This document shows positions 7,619 through 18,818 of a DNA stretch of 64,000 nucleotides, piece by piece. Both the position numbers and the translations under genes were made by a program. Numbering within the stretch: position 1 is the first letter of the stretch; every line of letters begins with the position of its first letter. This DNA comes from Hyphomonadaceae bacterium (GTDB taxonomy: Bacteria; Pseudomonadota; Alphaproteobacteria; Caulobacterales; Aquidulcibacteraceae). Under the pieces are notes generated by a model. It was not told where the DNA came from. It worked only from the letters and a program-made list of their open reading frames with translations, and did not search any database. The stretch lies in the NCBI GenBank assembly GCA_019636095.1, contig JAHBYF010000005.1:1-64000 (forward strand), written 5' to 3'.

Positions 7619-8863
7619 CTAGGTTCGCGTATTCTCGTTGCCCAAAATCTGCTGCGCTACAGCCTCCGACACGGCCCGAACCGGATCGTCCGCTAGGTGC
7701 GCGTAGCGTTCGGTGGTGGTTGCTTGAGTGTGCCCCAGCGCCTTGCCCACCAGAAAGAGGCTGGCGCCGTTTGCGACCGCGAAGCTCGCGAAAGAGTGCC
7801 GCAGATCGTGCATGCGCAGGCCCGGCAGCTTCGCGCGCGCCCGCACAGTAGCCCAACGATGCGAGACGCCGATCAGGGGGCCTCTGCCGCCGCGACCAGG
7901 AAATACGAAGTCCTTGGATTTCGGCTGCGCTCTGATCAGGTCGCACGCAATCGTGGTTAAGGGGATGATCTTCTCGCCGGTTTTGGAGCGCTCGCGCGGC
8001 AGCACAATCCGCGCCCGATCGAGATCGACCTCCGACCACCGGAGTTCCAAGATCTCCGCTCGCCTAGCGCCCGTTAGAGCCAACAGCCGGATCGCCGCAG
8101 CAAAGGCAGGAACGATTTCGTTCTCCTCCACCAACTCATCGGCCGCTTGAAACAGGCGACGCATTTCCTCGCCATTAAGATATCGTTCGCGCTTTGGCGG
8201 ACGCACGGTCTTGACCCCCTTGCAGGGGTTCGACCGGATAACGCCTTCACGTTCGGCCCATGACATCATCGCGGACAAGCTACGCACGACACCGCCGGCG
8301 ATTACCGGCCCTCCGGCAATACGCGCGACACCACGCTTCTTGGTTTTGAACTGGCGAGCCGTCTTGCCAGCCTTAACGTCGGCCTGCACTCGCTCGATGT
8401 CGGATCGGACAAGTTCGGCGGCAGGCTGTTTACCAATCAACGGGCTCACGTGCCGGCGCAGACAGGAAGCGTCGTAGGCCCATGACGACTCCTTCTTCGA
8501 CGGCTTCGCTGCACGGCCCTCTACAAGGTAGAGTTCGATCAGATCATCTACAGTGACGGCCTTCCGGCGCTCTTCCTTAATGCCTTGCGGATCATCTCCG
8601 TCCTCGGCGGTCCGCAAAACCTCCTTGGCGCGATCCCGGGCTTCTTCGGCGGTCCATGGCGACCCGTGATCGCCAATCGTCATCCACCGCTGACGCGAAC
8701 CGATGCGATATTTGACGCCGTAGGACTTTCGCCCATTCGGGAAGACCCTGAGCACGAAGCCCTTCAGCTCCGTATCCCAGACGCGCTTTTCGACAGCGCC
8801 CGGGTGCGTCGCGTCCACCGTTCGCTTCGTGATCTTGGCCTTTCTCGGCACCGACGACTCCAT
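7619..8863 (-). CDS. int: P4-type tyrosine integrase
   Basis: The 414-residue length is usual for this family. The N-terminal arm-binding domain (DUF4102-like, about 10-90) includes WDTELKGF and the basic strand after it. The catalytic domain shows TGARRAE (Arg267), HDLRHSF (His352, Arg355), LGH (His378) and the nucleophile in TERYAHL (Tyr387). These enzymes recombine the element into tRNA 3' ends. The gene lies 205 bases from the tRNA-Arg remnant, the expected place next to an attachment site. All catalytic residues are present, so it may still be active. Confidence 0.95.
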   Translation of the reverse strand: MESSVPRKAKITKRTVDATHPGAVEKRVWDTELKGFVLRVFPNGRKSYGVKYRIGSRQRWMTIGDHGSPWTAEEARDRAKEVLRTAEDGDDPQGIKEERRKAVTVDDLIELYLVEGRAAKPSKKESSWAYDASCLRRHVSPLIGKQPAAELVRSDIERVQADVKAGKTARQFKTKKRGVARIAGGPVIAGGVVRSLSAMMSWAEREGVIRSNPCKGVKTVRPPKRERYLNGEEMRRLFQAADELVEENEIVPAFAAAIRLLALTGARRAEILELRWSEVDLDRARIVLPRERSKTGEKIIPLTTIACDLIRAQPKSKDFVFPGRGGRGPLIGVSHRWATVRARAKLPGLRMHDLRHSFASFAVANGASLFLVGKALGHTQATTTERYAHLADDPVRAVSEAVAQQILGNENTRT

Positions 8864-9068
8864 TTCCCGGCGGATGCAAGTCTGCTACCACTCTGCTACC
8901 AACTCGAAATCGAGCCGTGCTACCATATTGCTACCAAGTAAAAGCAATTCGCGGCTATTGCTCGAAATTTACGTTCGCGCCTGTTTGACGAATAAAGCGA
9001 GTGTTTTCCGCCTTTTGGCGGGTGCCATTACACTCAGTTGGGGCAAGTAGAAAACCCCCTGGGCGTTT

Positions 9069-9113
9069 CTACGAATCTGGGGGTCAGGAGTTCGAATCTC
9101 TTCGGGCGCGCCA
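9069..9113 (+). other. Attachment site: 3' fragment of tRNA-Arg(ACG)
   Basis: The 45 bases match a tRNA from the anticodon loop (CTACGAA, 9069-9075) through the variable region, the T arm with TTCGAAT (9091-9097) and the acceptor end to CCA (9111-9113). The bases before 9069 do not pair with TCTGG to make an anticodon stem, so no 5' half exists. This is the expected product of integration into tRNA-Arg(ACG): the core repeat left at the distal end of the element. The rest of 8864-9377 shows no gene. Confidence 0.85.
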
Positions 9114-9377
9114 TTTTTCTCAGTTCGTTGTTGCAGATGCGCCCGCCAAAACGAGCGCCTTATCCGTCTGGCTAACGCGCGACGCTCCGGCATTGGCGCA
9201 TCTCGCCGCGCTCGCCAGTCACCGAGTCACTCAGCGACATGTTGATCTGATATCCGCAAGTCAGAAGCGTTCGCAGCGCTGGTGAAGCGCTCACGCGGCC
9301 GCGTCGCGCGATAGGCGAATAATTGCGTCTCTGCAGCGCGCGCGCTGGCTAAACCGCATGATGATCGGTGACGATTC

Positions 9378-10532
9378 GTGATAGCTGCGCGTGTGGTCAG
9401 GCGTCGACGCATAGGATTCTTGATTAACTCGCTCACTGGCGGCGGCGCCGAGCGAGTGATGTGCACGTTGTTGCGCCACTCCGAGGCGGAGCGCGCGGAG
9501 TTCGAGATTTTTCTCGGTATTCTCGACGATGTGGAGCGCGCCTACGAACCGCCCGCTTGGGTTGACGTGCGTCAGTTCGATTGCCGGGGCGCGTTTCATC
9601 GGAGCTTGAAGGCGTGCGGTACGTTTCTTCGGGACGTGAAACCGGATGTCACGGTTAGCTTTTTGCCGCGCGCGAACTTCGTCAATGTTCTTTCCCAGCC
9701 CAGCCGGAGCATCATCAGTGTGCGCGGCACGATGTCGGTCCGGCTGTCGCGTGACGCGCGCGGCCGCGCTGCGCGTGGTGCGATGCGGCTGGCCTACCCG
9801 CGAGCGGCGCGCGTCATCGCGGTTTCGAATGGCGTTGCCGAAGACATGACGGCGAACTTTGGTATCGATCCAGATCGCATCGCAGTCATCAATAACCCCA
9901 TGGACCTCGACGCCATTGCCGCAAGCGCAAGCGAGGCGAGCAATGTGAGTGTGCCAAAGCCTTTCATCTTGACGGTCGGACGCCTGATGAAGGTGAAGAA
10001 TTTTGAGATGCTGATCCGCGCCTATGCTGCTTCTGGCACGCCCAGGACTCTTGTGATCGCGGGTGATGGACCGCTTCGGAGCGCATTGGAGGAAGTCGCT
10101 CAATCATGCGGTGTCGCTGACCGCGTCGTGTTCACGGGCTTCCTCAAAAACCCGTACGCGCTGATGCGCCAGGCTGAACTGTTCGTGCAATCGTCCGATA
10201 CTGAGGGCTTTCCCAACGCATTGGTGGAAGCGATGGCGGTTGGTCTGCCGGTCATCTCCACCAACGCGCCTTCCGGCCCCTCCGAGATTTTGGCTGAAGC
10301 GGAGCGAACGACGATTGACGGACTGACCTTCGCTCCGCACGGTGTGCTCACCCCTCCGGGAGACGTTTATGCAATGGCTGAGGCCTTGCGTGCGATGGAA
10401 GATCGCGAACGCTCTCTTTCCTACGCCAGCAAGGCCGCTCAGCGGGCGCGGGCGTTCGGCGCGGAGGTTGGCAAGAACCGCTACTGGGACGTGATTCGCG
10501 ATGTAGCCAATAGCCTTGAACCATGCCCGTGA
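9378..10532 (+). CDS. GT4-family glycosyltransferase
   Basis: The 384-residue protein has GT-B fold marks. An N-terminal SLTGGGAERV glycine loop is followed by a C-terminal donor half with the linker FILTVGRLMKVKNFEMLI, the GDGPLR turn, and the E-x7-E type block TEGFPNALVEAMAVGLPVI. Such enzymes add sugars from nucleotide donors to lipid- or polysaccharide-linked acceptors at the inner membrane. The start is a GTG at 9378 without a strong ribosome site. It is the first chromosomal gene right of the mobile element and has no linked polysaccharide genes, so its product is unknown. Confidence 0.85.
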   Translation: MIAARVVRRRRIGFLINSLTGGGAERVMCTLLRHSEAERAEFEIFLGILDDVERAYEPPAWVDVRQFDCRGAFHRSLKACGTFLRDVKPDVTVSFLPRANFVNVLSQPSRSIISVRGTMSVRLSRDARGRAARGAMRLAYPRAARVIAVSNGVAEDMTANFGIDPDRIAVINNPMDLDAIAASASEASNVSVPKPFILTVGRLMKVKNFEMLIRAYAASGTPRTLVIAGDGPLRSALEEVAQSCGVADRVVFTGFLKNPYALMRQAELFVQSSDTEGFPNALVEAMAVGLPVISTNAPSGPSEILAEAERTTIDGLTFAPHGVLTPPGDVYAMAEALRAMEDRERSLSYASKAAQRARAFGAEVGKNRYWDVIRDVANSLEPCP

Positions 10533-10583
10533 AATCCCGCCGAGACTTGACGGCGACCTGCGGCTAGCTGGACCATCGGCTCT

Positions 10584-11078
10584 ATGGGCTCAGGCCAAGA
10601 CCCTGCATTGCTGCGCCGTTTGCTCCGCGCCAAGGATCGGATGGACGCCGCTTCCGAAGAGGAGTGGCCGGTTGAGCGCCTAGCTTCCGTCGGTGGCGTT
10701 TCCGCGGCGCATTTCGCGCGCGCTTTCAAGGACGCCTTCGGCGCGCCGCCGCATCGCTATTTGCTGACGCGCCGGATCGAGCGCGCCAAGGCGCTGCTGC
10801 GCGATACCGATCAACCGATCATCGACATCGCTTTCCAAACTGGCTGGTCGAGCCTTGGCACGTTTGGCCGCGTGTTTCGCGATATTACCGGCGAAAGCCC
10901 CACCGAACTCCGCGCCCGTGAGCAGGCGGGAGCGCATGCCCTCGATCAGGTTCCGCACTGTTTCATCAGCGCCGCCCATCGTCCGAACCTGAAGACCGCA
11001 GTTTCGGAGAAGCGCCGCCAGGAGGCGGCCGATAAGACTGATCCCGAAGCAATAGAGACTTCGGAGGACACGAAATGA
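10584..11078 (+). CDS. AraC-family transcriptional regulator, short form
   Basis: The 164-residue protein is almost only a DNA-binding domain. The first HTH includes VERLASVGGVSAAHFARAFK, and the second includes IIDIAFQTGWSSLGTFGRVF followed by GESPTELR. There is no N-terminal sensing domain. A charged tail of about 50 residues follows. Its stop overlaps the start of the VOC gene (ATGA), so the two are co-transcribed. A regulator coupled to a glyoxalase-fold protein suggests a small-molecule response, which is inference. Confidence 0.85.
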   Translation: MGSGQDPALLRRLLRAKDRMDAASEEEWPVERLASVGGVSAAHFARAFKDAFGAPPHRYLLTRRIERAKALLRDTDQPIIDIAFQTGWSSLGTFGRVFRDITGESPTELRAREQAGAHALDQVPHCFISAAHRPNLKTAVSEKRRQEAADKTDPEAIETSEDTK

Positions 11079-11476
11079 GCAAGGGCATCGGCGTCGTTGG
11101 CCTTTACGTCCACGATCAGGACGAAGCGCTGGATTTCTACGTCAACAAACTCGGGTTTCAGGTCCACGCGGACGCCCGCAACGGCGCTTATCGCTGGCTG
11201 ACGGTGAAGCACCCGAACCAGCCGACATTTGAGCTTGGGCTATTCACTCCACAGGAGCCCGTCATGGATGCGGCGACGGCCCAAACCATGCGCGAGATGG
11301 TGGCCAAGGGCGCGATGCCACCGCTGGTGCTGGTCGTTGAGGATTGCAAGGCAGCATACGAAGCGATGCGCAAGAAAGGCGTCGAGTTCACGCAAGAGCC
11401 GATTGCGCGTTATGGGGGCGTTGACGCCAACTTCCGCGATCCGTCGGGGAATGGCTGGAAGATGATCCAGGGCTAG
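11075..11476 (+). CDS. VOC (glyoxalase/bleomycin-resistance fold) protein
   Basis: The protein has 133 residues. The first beta-alpha-beta unit reads IGVVGLYVHDQDEALDFYVNK, typical for vicinal-oxygen-chelate proteins. A second unit ends FRDPSGNGWKMIQ, where DPSGN is the usual late turn. Members bind metal and act on or sequester small molecules; the substrate here cannot be told. It overlaps the AraC gene by four bases and is likely controlled by it. Confidence 0.85.
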   Translation: MSKGIGVVGLYVHDQDEALDFYVNKLGFQVHADARNGAYRWLTVKHPNQPTFELGLFTPQEPVMDAATAQTMREMVAKGAMPPLVLVVEDCKAAYEAMRKKGVEFTQEPIARYGGVDANFRDPSGNGWKMIQG

Positions 11477-11524
11477 CGCCCGATGCACGCCGAACTCATT
11501 CAAGCCGCGTCGAGGAAGATCGCC

Positions 11525-11728
11525 ATGAGCAAATTCATTCGCCAGTTCCATCGCTGGACGTCAGCACTGTTTGTGCTGAGCGTTATCGCCACGACGATCG
11601 CGCTGGCTCAGCCGACGCCGATCATGTGGATGTCGTACGTGCCGCTGCTGCCATTGGCTTTGCTGTCGCTCACCGGCATCTACATGTTCTTTCAGCCATA
11701 CGTCGCGAAGTGGCGGCGCAAAGGTTAG
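11525..11728 (+). CDS. Small two-TM membrane protein
   Basis: The 67-residue protein starts at the ATG at 11525, which has a GAGGAAG ribosome site about 6 bases upstream. An in-frame ATG at 11483 is less likely. Two hydrophobic segments (about 13-30 and 36-55) are joined by a short Pro-rich loop, with a basic C-terminus KWRRKG. No family was recognised. It follows the VOC gene by 48 bases and probably belongs to the same transcript. Confidence 0.6.
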   Translation: MSKFIRQFHRWTSALFVLSVIATTIALAQPTPIMWMSYVPLLPLALLSLTGIYMFFQPYVAKWRRKG

Positions 11729-11738
11729 GAGCGCGATC

Positions 11739-12125
11739 GTGGCCAGAAAAGCGCCAGCAAAGAAAGCGTCGTCTGCGAAGTCTGATTGGCGCGCCGAGCT
11801 CTTCGCGCGGTTGCGCGTCATCATCGAAGCCGCAGCGCCAGACGCAACCGTCGAAGCGAAGTGGAAGAAGCCGACCAATCCCGCCGGCGTGCCGACCTGG
11901 TCGCAGAACGGCATCCTCTTCACGGGCGAAACCTACAAAGACAAAATCAAGCTCACCTTCGCGCATGGTGCGGCGCTCCCTGATCCTTCGGGCATTTTCA
12001 ATGCTAGCCTCGATGCCGGCACGCGGCGCGCCATCGATTTTCACGAAGGTGACAAGATCAATGAGAAGGCGCTGGCGAGGCTCATCCGCGCCGCCGTGGC
12101 GTTCAACGCCGGCAAGAAAAAGTAG
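11739..12125 (+). CDS. DUF1801 (YdhG-like) protein
   Basis: The 128-residue protein has a basic Lys/Ala-rich N-terminus and then a DUF1801-type domain. The features are an early helix with LFARLRVIIEAAAPDATVEAKW, a WSQNGILFTGETYKDKIKL strand pair and a short C-terminal helix. The biochemical function of the family is not known. The start is GTG at 11739 with AGGAG placed 9 bases upstream and overlapping the previous stop. It is likely the last gene of the AraC-VOC transcript. Confidence 0.75.
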   Translation: MARKAPAKKASSAKSDWRAELFARLRVIIEAAAPDATVEAKWKKPTNPAGVPTWSQNGILFTGETYKDKIKLTFAHGAALPDPSGIFNASLDAGTRRAIDFHEGDKINEKALARLIRAAVAFNAGKKK

Positions 12126-12251
12126 GCGTGCAGTTCGCAAACATTGCGGCATCGAAATCTTTCGTCGCAATCAAGCCCTGAAATCCGCCCACCAGCGACA
12201 TGGAACTCGCCTCGATGCTGCGCGTTCACAAGCGCTGCACGTCACACGCGA

Positions 12252-13772
12252 ATGGAGGGCGCCATTCCTAAGCTCACCGCTGACTCACTCGAGTCCGATC
12301 TGAAACTGTCCGACCGCGGCGCCGCTGACGGCGCGAAAAACATCCCTGGCTCTCAGGACAGCCGCTTATCTGCCGTCGAAGCGATGGTGGTGAGCCGTAT
12401 TGAGGGCGCGATCTCGCAGAAATCCAACGAAATTCTAGGCGTTGGCTCGGGGCAGGATTTCACCACGCTGCCGCAAGACCTCGAGTCCATGGCTACCGAG
12501 CCGCAGACCATTCTCACCGGCTTCCGCGCCAAGAAGGCGCGGGCGCAAGCCGCTCTCGGCCTCGAACTCAACGCTGCGCAGACCGACTACGCGCGCGCCT
12601 ATCGCGACTACCGGGCCTTCCGCATCCAGCACCAGCTCACCGAAACCGAGCCGAGCTACGACACTGTGTTCTGGCGCAAGGTGTTCTTCCTGGCGTTGCT
12701 CTTCATCGTCGAAGTCGCGGCCAACGGCTGGATGATCGGTCAAGCCAGCCCCGGCGGCTTGGTGCAGGGCTGGAGCACGGCGCTGATGATCTCGGTGCTC
12801 GTCGTGCTTACGGGGTCGCTGCTTGGGGCAGGACCTTGGCGTTATCTCAACTATCGCGGCGCTGACGGCGCAGGCTTCAAGCACCGCTTGTGGGCCGTGC
12901 CTGCGCTAGTGGTGGGCAGTGCGTTGTTGCTGCTGTTTGCCTTCTATATCGCACACTATCGCTATGAATTGTCCCACAGTTCGCTTGACGCGCCGGTTCC
13001 CGACAACATCCTCACCTCCGTAATGACGCAGCCGTTCCAGCCGTTTCAACAATTGGAGTCGCTGCTCCTTTTCATCATCGCGCTCCTGATCGGGATTTTC
13101 GCAATTCATCGCGGCGCGCACTGGGATGATCCGTATCCTGGCTACGGTCCGCGTCACCGGCGTATGGAAGAGGCGCGCGAGCGTTCGCAGGACATTGCGC
13201 AACGTTTGGCGGAAGATATCGACATCGCCAAAGCCGACGCTGATCGCGCACTCAACGAGATCAACGTGAAGAGCACGGGCGCGGTCGCTGCCTTGCGCCA
13301 AGCCATTGCGCGCACGCAGGACAATGCTGCGATCTGGGATTTTACCGCCGCTGAAATCCTGGCCGAGGGGCGCGACGCCATAGAGATCTATCGCGATGCG
13401 AACCGTGAGGCGCGCTCCTCCAGTCCGCCGGCCTATTTCCAGCGCGACGCGTTCGATGACGCTGAGCCGTCGTCATCAGCTGAAATCCTCGAAACTCTGA
13501 CCACCGCTTTCGGTCGCGCCACCTCGAACATCACAGCCTGCAAGAGCCAGTTGGCGGGCGCACGTGCGCAGCTTGAGGCCGAATATCATTCCTTCTATGA
13601 CGACGAACTCACGCCGTTCCTGAAGAACATTGAAAACGCCGCCACCATCAACGTGCGTGGCGAATTCGGCGATGTGAAAAAGCTTCCATCCATCGAGATC
13701 GAGGCCGAAGACGACAGCGAAGAAGAACCTGCGGAAGCTGTCTCATTCCGTCATCGGCGGAGGTCGCGCTAG
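12252..13772 (+). CDS. Four-TM coiled-coil membrane protein of an unnamed two-gene module
   Basis: The protein has 506 residues from the ATG at 12252; an upstream TTG at 12144 adds sequence that does not look coding. A charged helical region (about 60-130) leads to four membrane segments (about 140-270). Segment 1 contains the acidic FIVEVAANGW, and after segment 3 comes AHYRYEL. A long charged, probably coiled-coil tail follows and ends in an acidic stretch with a basic HRRRSR terminus. The layout recalls a group of uncharacterised bacterial membrane proteins that share the HYR motif, but I cannot name it. The next gene begins on the very next base. Confidence 0.75.
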   Translation: MEGAIPKLTADSLESDLKLSDRGAADGAKNIPGSQDSRLSAVEAMVVSRIEGAISQKSNEILGVGSGQDFTTLPQDLESMATEPQTILTGFRAKKARAQAALGLELNAAQTDYARAYRDYRAFRIQHQLTETEPSYDTVFWRKVFFLALLFIVEVAANGWMIGQASPGGLVQGWSTALMISVLVVLTGSLLGAGPWRYLNYRGADGAGFKHRLWAVPALVVGSALLLLFAFYIAHYRYELSHSSLDAPVPDNILTSVMTQPFQPFQQLESLLLFIIALLIGIFAIHRGAHWDDPYPGYGPRHRRMEEARERSQDIAQRLAEDIDIAKADADRALNEINVKSTGAVAALRQAIARTQDNAAIWDFTAAEILAEGRDAIEIYRDANREARSSSPPAYFQRDAFDDAEPSSSAEILETLTTAFGRATSNITACKSQLAGARAQLEAEYHSFYDDELTPFLKNIENAATINVRGEFGDVKKLPSIEIEAEDDSEEEPAEAVSFRHRRRSR

Positions 13773-14543
13773 ATGCGCCGCGAACGCGAAGCCGCCAACC
13801 GCCGCTACGCAGGCTTCACGGCCGGCGTTCTGTTCAGCGTGCTGGCGCTGACAGCTACCGTTTGGCTGTTGCGTCCAGCTGATCTCGACGCGGCGACCTT
13901 ATGCCCAACGAACAGGCCGCTTGCAGGCCACACGGTCGTGATTGTCGATCGTACTGATCGCTGGACGCAGGCGATGGGCGCAGCGCTCACCCAGTTGGTC
14001 GAGAACGCCCAGCGCGACACAGACAAATACGAAAAGTTTTCGATCGTTTCGCTCGATGCAAACCAATCGGTGCATCCGCTGTTTTCGATCTGCAATCCTG
14101 GTCAGCCGACGTTCTGGTCGGACCTCTATCGTGGCCGGCGATACACCACCCGTGATTTCGAGCAGCGTTTTGTCGGCGCCGCCGAGCGTGTGATCGAAGA
14201 GGTGCGCGAACCTTCCGAGGCCCGCTCAAGCCCGATCATCGAATACGTGCATCGTTGGCTCGGCAGTGACGACTTCAACGCAAACGTTCCGCATCGTCGG
14301 CTCATCCTGGTGTCGGATATGCGCCAGAACTCGCAGCTCTACAGTATCTACACAGGCGCGGAAGATCAGCTCGGAGACGTGGTGGCTCGACAGTTCGGGC
14401 CCGCGGCGGAGGGTGTTTCGTTCGATGTCTATTTCGTCGCCCATGGCCGCGACCATAATGTCAGCGAAGACGAGGTTCGCGCCGCCTGGGACCATGCCTT
14501 TGGAAGGATTGGCGCTGATTATTCCTGGCGACAGATAAGCTAG
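13773..14543 (+). CDS. Membrane-anchored vWA-like protein, partner of the upstream gene
   Basis: The 256-residue protein has an N-terminal anchor (about 14-34) and an exported domain. That domain starts with the strand HTVVIVDRTDRW and later has the strand RRLILVSDMRQNS. These resemble the first and fourth strands of von Willebrand A domains, with DRTD in place of the usual metal-site DxSxS. The segments CNPG and SPIIEYV lie between. The ATG directly abuts the upstream TAG, so translation is coupled. The vWA assignment is from strand pattern and motif position only. Confidence 0.7.
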   Translation: MRREREAANRRYAGFTAGVLFSVLALTATVWLLRPADLDAATLCPTNRPLAGHTVVIVDRTDRWTQAMGAALTQLVENAQRDTDKYEKFSIVSLDANQSVHPLFSICNPGQPTFWSDLYRGRRYTTRDFEQRFVGAAERVIEEVREPSEARSSPIIEYVHRWLGSDDFNANVPHRRLILVSDMRQNSQLYSIYTGAEDQLGDVVARQFGPAAEGVSFDVYFVAHGRDHNVSEDEVRAAWDHAFGRIGADYSWRQIS

Positions 14544-14754
14544 GCAGACTTGCTGCAGTGCGGCAGCAATAAATTTGCCTGATATTGGTCAGTATAGGTG
14601 GAAGTTACCCTCTATTGGGTCACCAAAGGCAACAAGTTTCCGCCAATCACGCGATCATTGCCAAGACTCCGCGCCTGAGTATTTTCCGCCCGCAAATCAA
14701 CGCGGGACGCGCTCGGACGCGCCACCGCCGCCTCGCAGGGAGCGTAGCGTCCAC

Positions 14755-16538
14755 ATGAAAACATCGCGCCGCCGGGTCGTCCTCGCACTCGGATCAACTG
14801 TGCTCGTCCCGCTGATGGGCGCAGACGCTTTTGCGCAAACCCCAAGTCGCGCCGACCGCGCTTTCGAAGCGCTCGGCCGCCGCTGGCTCGATCGTTCGAT
14901 GCGCCTTTCTCCGGTGAGCGCAACCGGGGCCGGCGATCACCGCTTCGACCGCGAGATCGACGATGTCAGCGCCGCCGGCCGCGCCGCCGGTCTGCGCTTT
15001 GCGCACGACACACTGCGTCAGCTCGAAGCGATCGACAAAAGCCAGCTCTCGCGCGCCAACCAGGTCGATTACGCCATCCTCGGCAACTCGCTGCGCGCGG
15101 GCATCTGGCAAACCGAAACCTGGCAGACCTGGGCGTGGAATCCGCTCGGTTACCAGGGGCTTGCGGGTGGCGCGCTCTATAGCCTGATGGCGCGTGAGTT
15201 CGCGCCGCTGTCGCAGCGTCTCGAAAGCGCTATCTATCGTCTTGAAAGGATGCCGCGCCTGCTTGCGCAAACTCGCGAGGCGCTTGTTCCCGCGCGCGTG
15301 CCAGTGCCGCACGCCGCGACCTATGCTGCGCAAAACCCAGGTCTGAAGTCGATCGTCACTGGCATGATCGAGCCGCACAAGGGTGAACTCTCGGCCTCGA
15401 AGCAGCGCCGGCTCGAACGTGCGATCGAGGCTTTCAACACTGCTGTCGATGAACACCAAGCGTGGATCACGGAAACACTTGTTCCCGCCGCGCAAGCCGA
15501 CTTCCGCGCCGGCGCCGAGACCTTCGACACCCAGCTTGGCTACACGCTGCTCTCCAATCTTTCGCGCGCCGAAATTCGCAACCGCGCGGAGGCTGCTGTC
15601 ATCAGCGTCCGCCAGGAAATGTACCAAGTCTCGAAGCAAGCGCTCGCTGGCCGTCCCGGCGCGCCGGCGACGCCCGATAATCCGACAGCCGAGCAACAAC
15701 AAGCCGTCATTCGCGCTGCGCTCGACATCGCCGCCGCCGAACGGCCCGCGCGCGACCACCTGGTCGAAGATGCGACAGCCGCCACCGAGGAAGCCCGCCG
15801 CTTTGTGATCGAGAAGGATCTTATCACGCTGCCGGAAGGCCCGGTGCGCGTGATCTTGATGCCGGAATTCCAGCGCGGTGTCGCGGTCGCCTATTGCGAT
15901 TCACCTGGCCCGCTCGAGCGTCATCTCGAAACGTTCTACGCCATCTCACCGATCCCGGACGATTGGTCCGAAGAGCAGTCAACCTCGTTCCTGCGCGAGT
16001 ACAACAGCCGCGCTATCCTCGACATCGGCGTGCACGAAGCGATGCCAGGCCACTACGTGCAGATATTTCACTCGAACCGTTATCCTTCGACGCTCCGCGC
16101 CGTGCTCGGTTCAGGGTCTTTCATCGAAGGTTGGGCGGTCTATGCCGAAGAGATGATGTGCGAAGAGGGCTTCCGCGCCAACGATCCGCTCTATCGCCTC
16201 AGCCAGCTCAAGGTGCAGCTGCGCACCATCACCAACGCCATCATCGATCAGGCCATCCATGTTGATGGCATGACGCAAGAGGAGATGATGACGTTCCTCA
16301 CGCAGACCGCATTCCAGGAAGAGCGCGAGGCCGCTGGCAAATGGCGCCGCGCACAGCTTTCCGTGACCCAGCTCTCGACCTATTTTGTGGGTTTCCAGGA
16401 ACATCTCGAAACCCGCACCGCTGCGCGTGAACGCCAAGGCGCTGCATTCAACCTCAAAGCCTACCACGATGGCGTGCTTGCGTTCGGTTCGCCTCCAGGC
16501 CGTTTTGCACGTCAACTCTTGCTGGATGAACCGATCCA

Positions 16539-16542
<4 letters not shown>
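14755..16542 (+). CDS. Exported DUF885 zinc peptidase
   Basis: The 595-residue protein starts at the ATG at 14755, preceded by GGGAG, with a SRRRVVLALGS signal of twin-arginine character and Ala-rich cleavage region. The catalytic motif HEAMPGH (family HExxPGH) lies in DIGVHEAMPGHYVQIF, about two thirds along. DUF885 proteins are predicted zinc metallopeptidases of the cell envelope. Its stop overlaps the start of the amino acid dehydrogenase (ATGA), so it leads the branched-chain catabolic operon. It probably releases amino acids from peptides for the downstream enzymes, which is inference. Confidence 0.85.
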
Positions 16543-18814
<2,272 letters not shown>

Positions 18815-18818
18815 CCAC

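Larger units (their letters stand above)
1..9113. mobile_element. Right-hand part of an integrated conjugative/mobilizable element
   Basis: The segment joins conjugation-type genes (S26 peptidase, relaxase), cargo (HipBA, SF1 helicase, two unknown genes) and a tyrosine integrase, and it stops at a truncated tRNA-Arg copy. Integration into a tRNA 3' end leaves an intact tRNA on one side and a 3' fragment on the other, so the fragment at 9069-9113 is read as the right boundary and chromosome resumes at 9114. The left boundary is outside the window. No coupling protein or type IV secretion genes are visible here, and the relaxase is short, so the element may be mobilizable only or decaying. This is inferred from gene content and the att remnant. 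Confidence 0.75.

Noticed and set aside
8969-9193. 74-residue minus-strand frame containing APEEIRTPDPQIRR
   Set aside because: This is the reverse complement of the tRNA-Arg fragment. Such a peptide appears in many automatic annotations but is a tRNA artefact.
9291-10103. 270-residue minus-strand frame opposite the GT4 gene
   Set aside because: His/Arg-rich shadow frame; the GT4 motifs are on the plus strand.
14794-15759. 321-residue minus-strand frame inside the DUF885 gene
   Set aside because: It lies fully opposite a gene with clear motifs and has biased Arg/Gly/Ala composition, typical for shadow frames in high-GC DNA.
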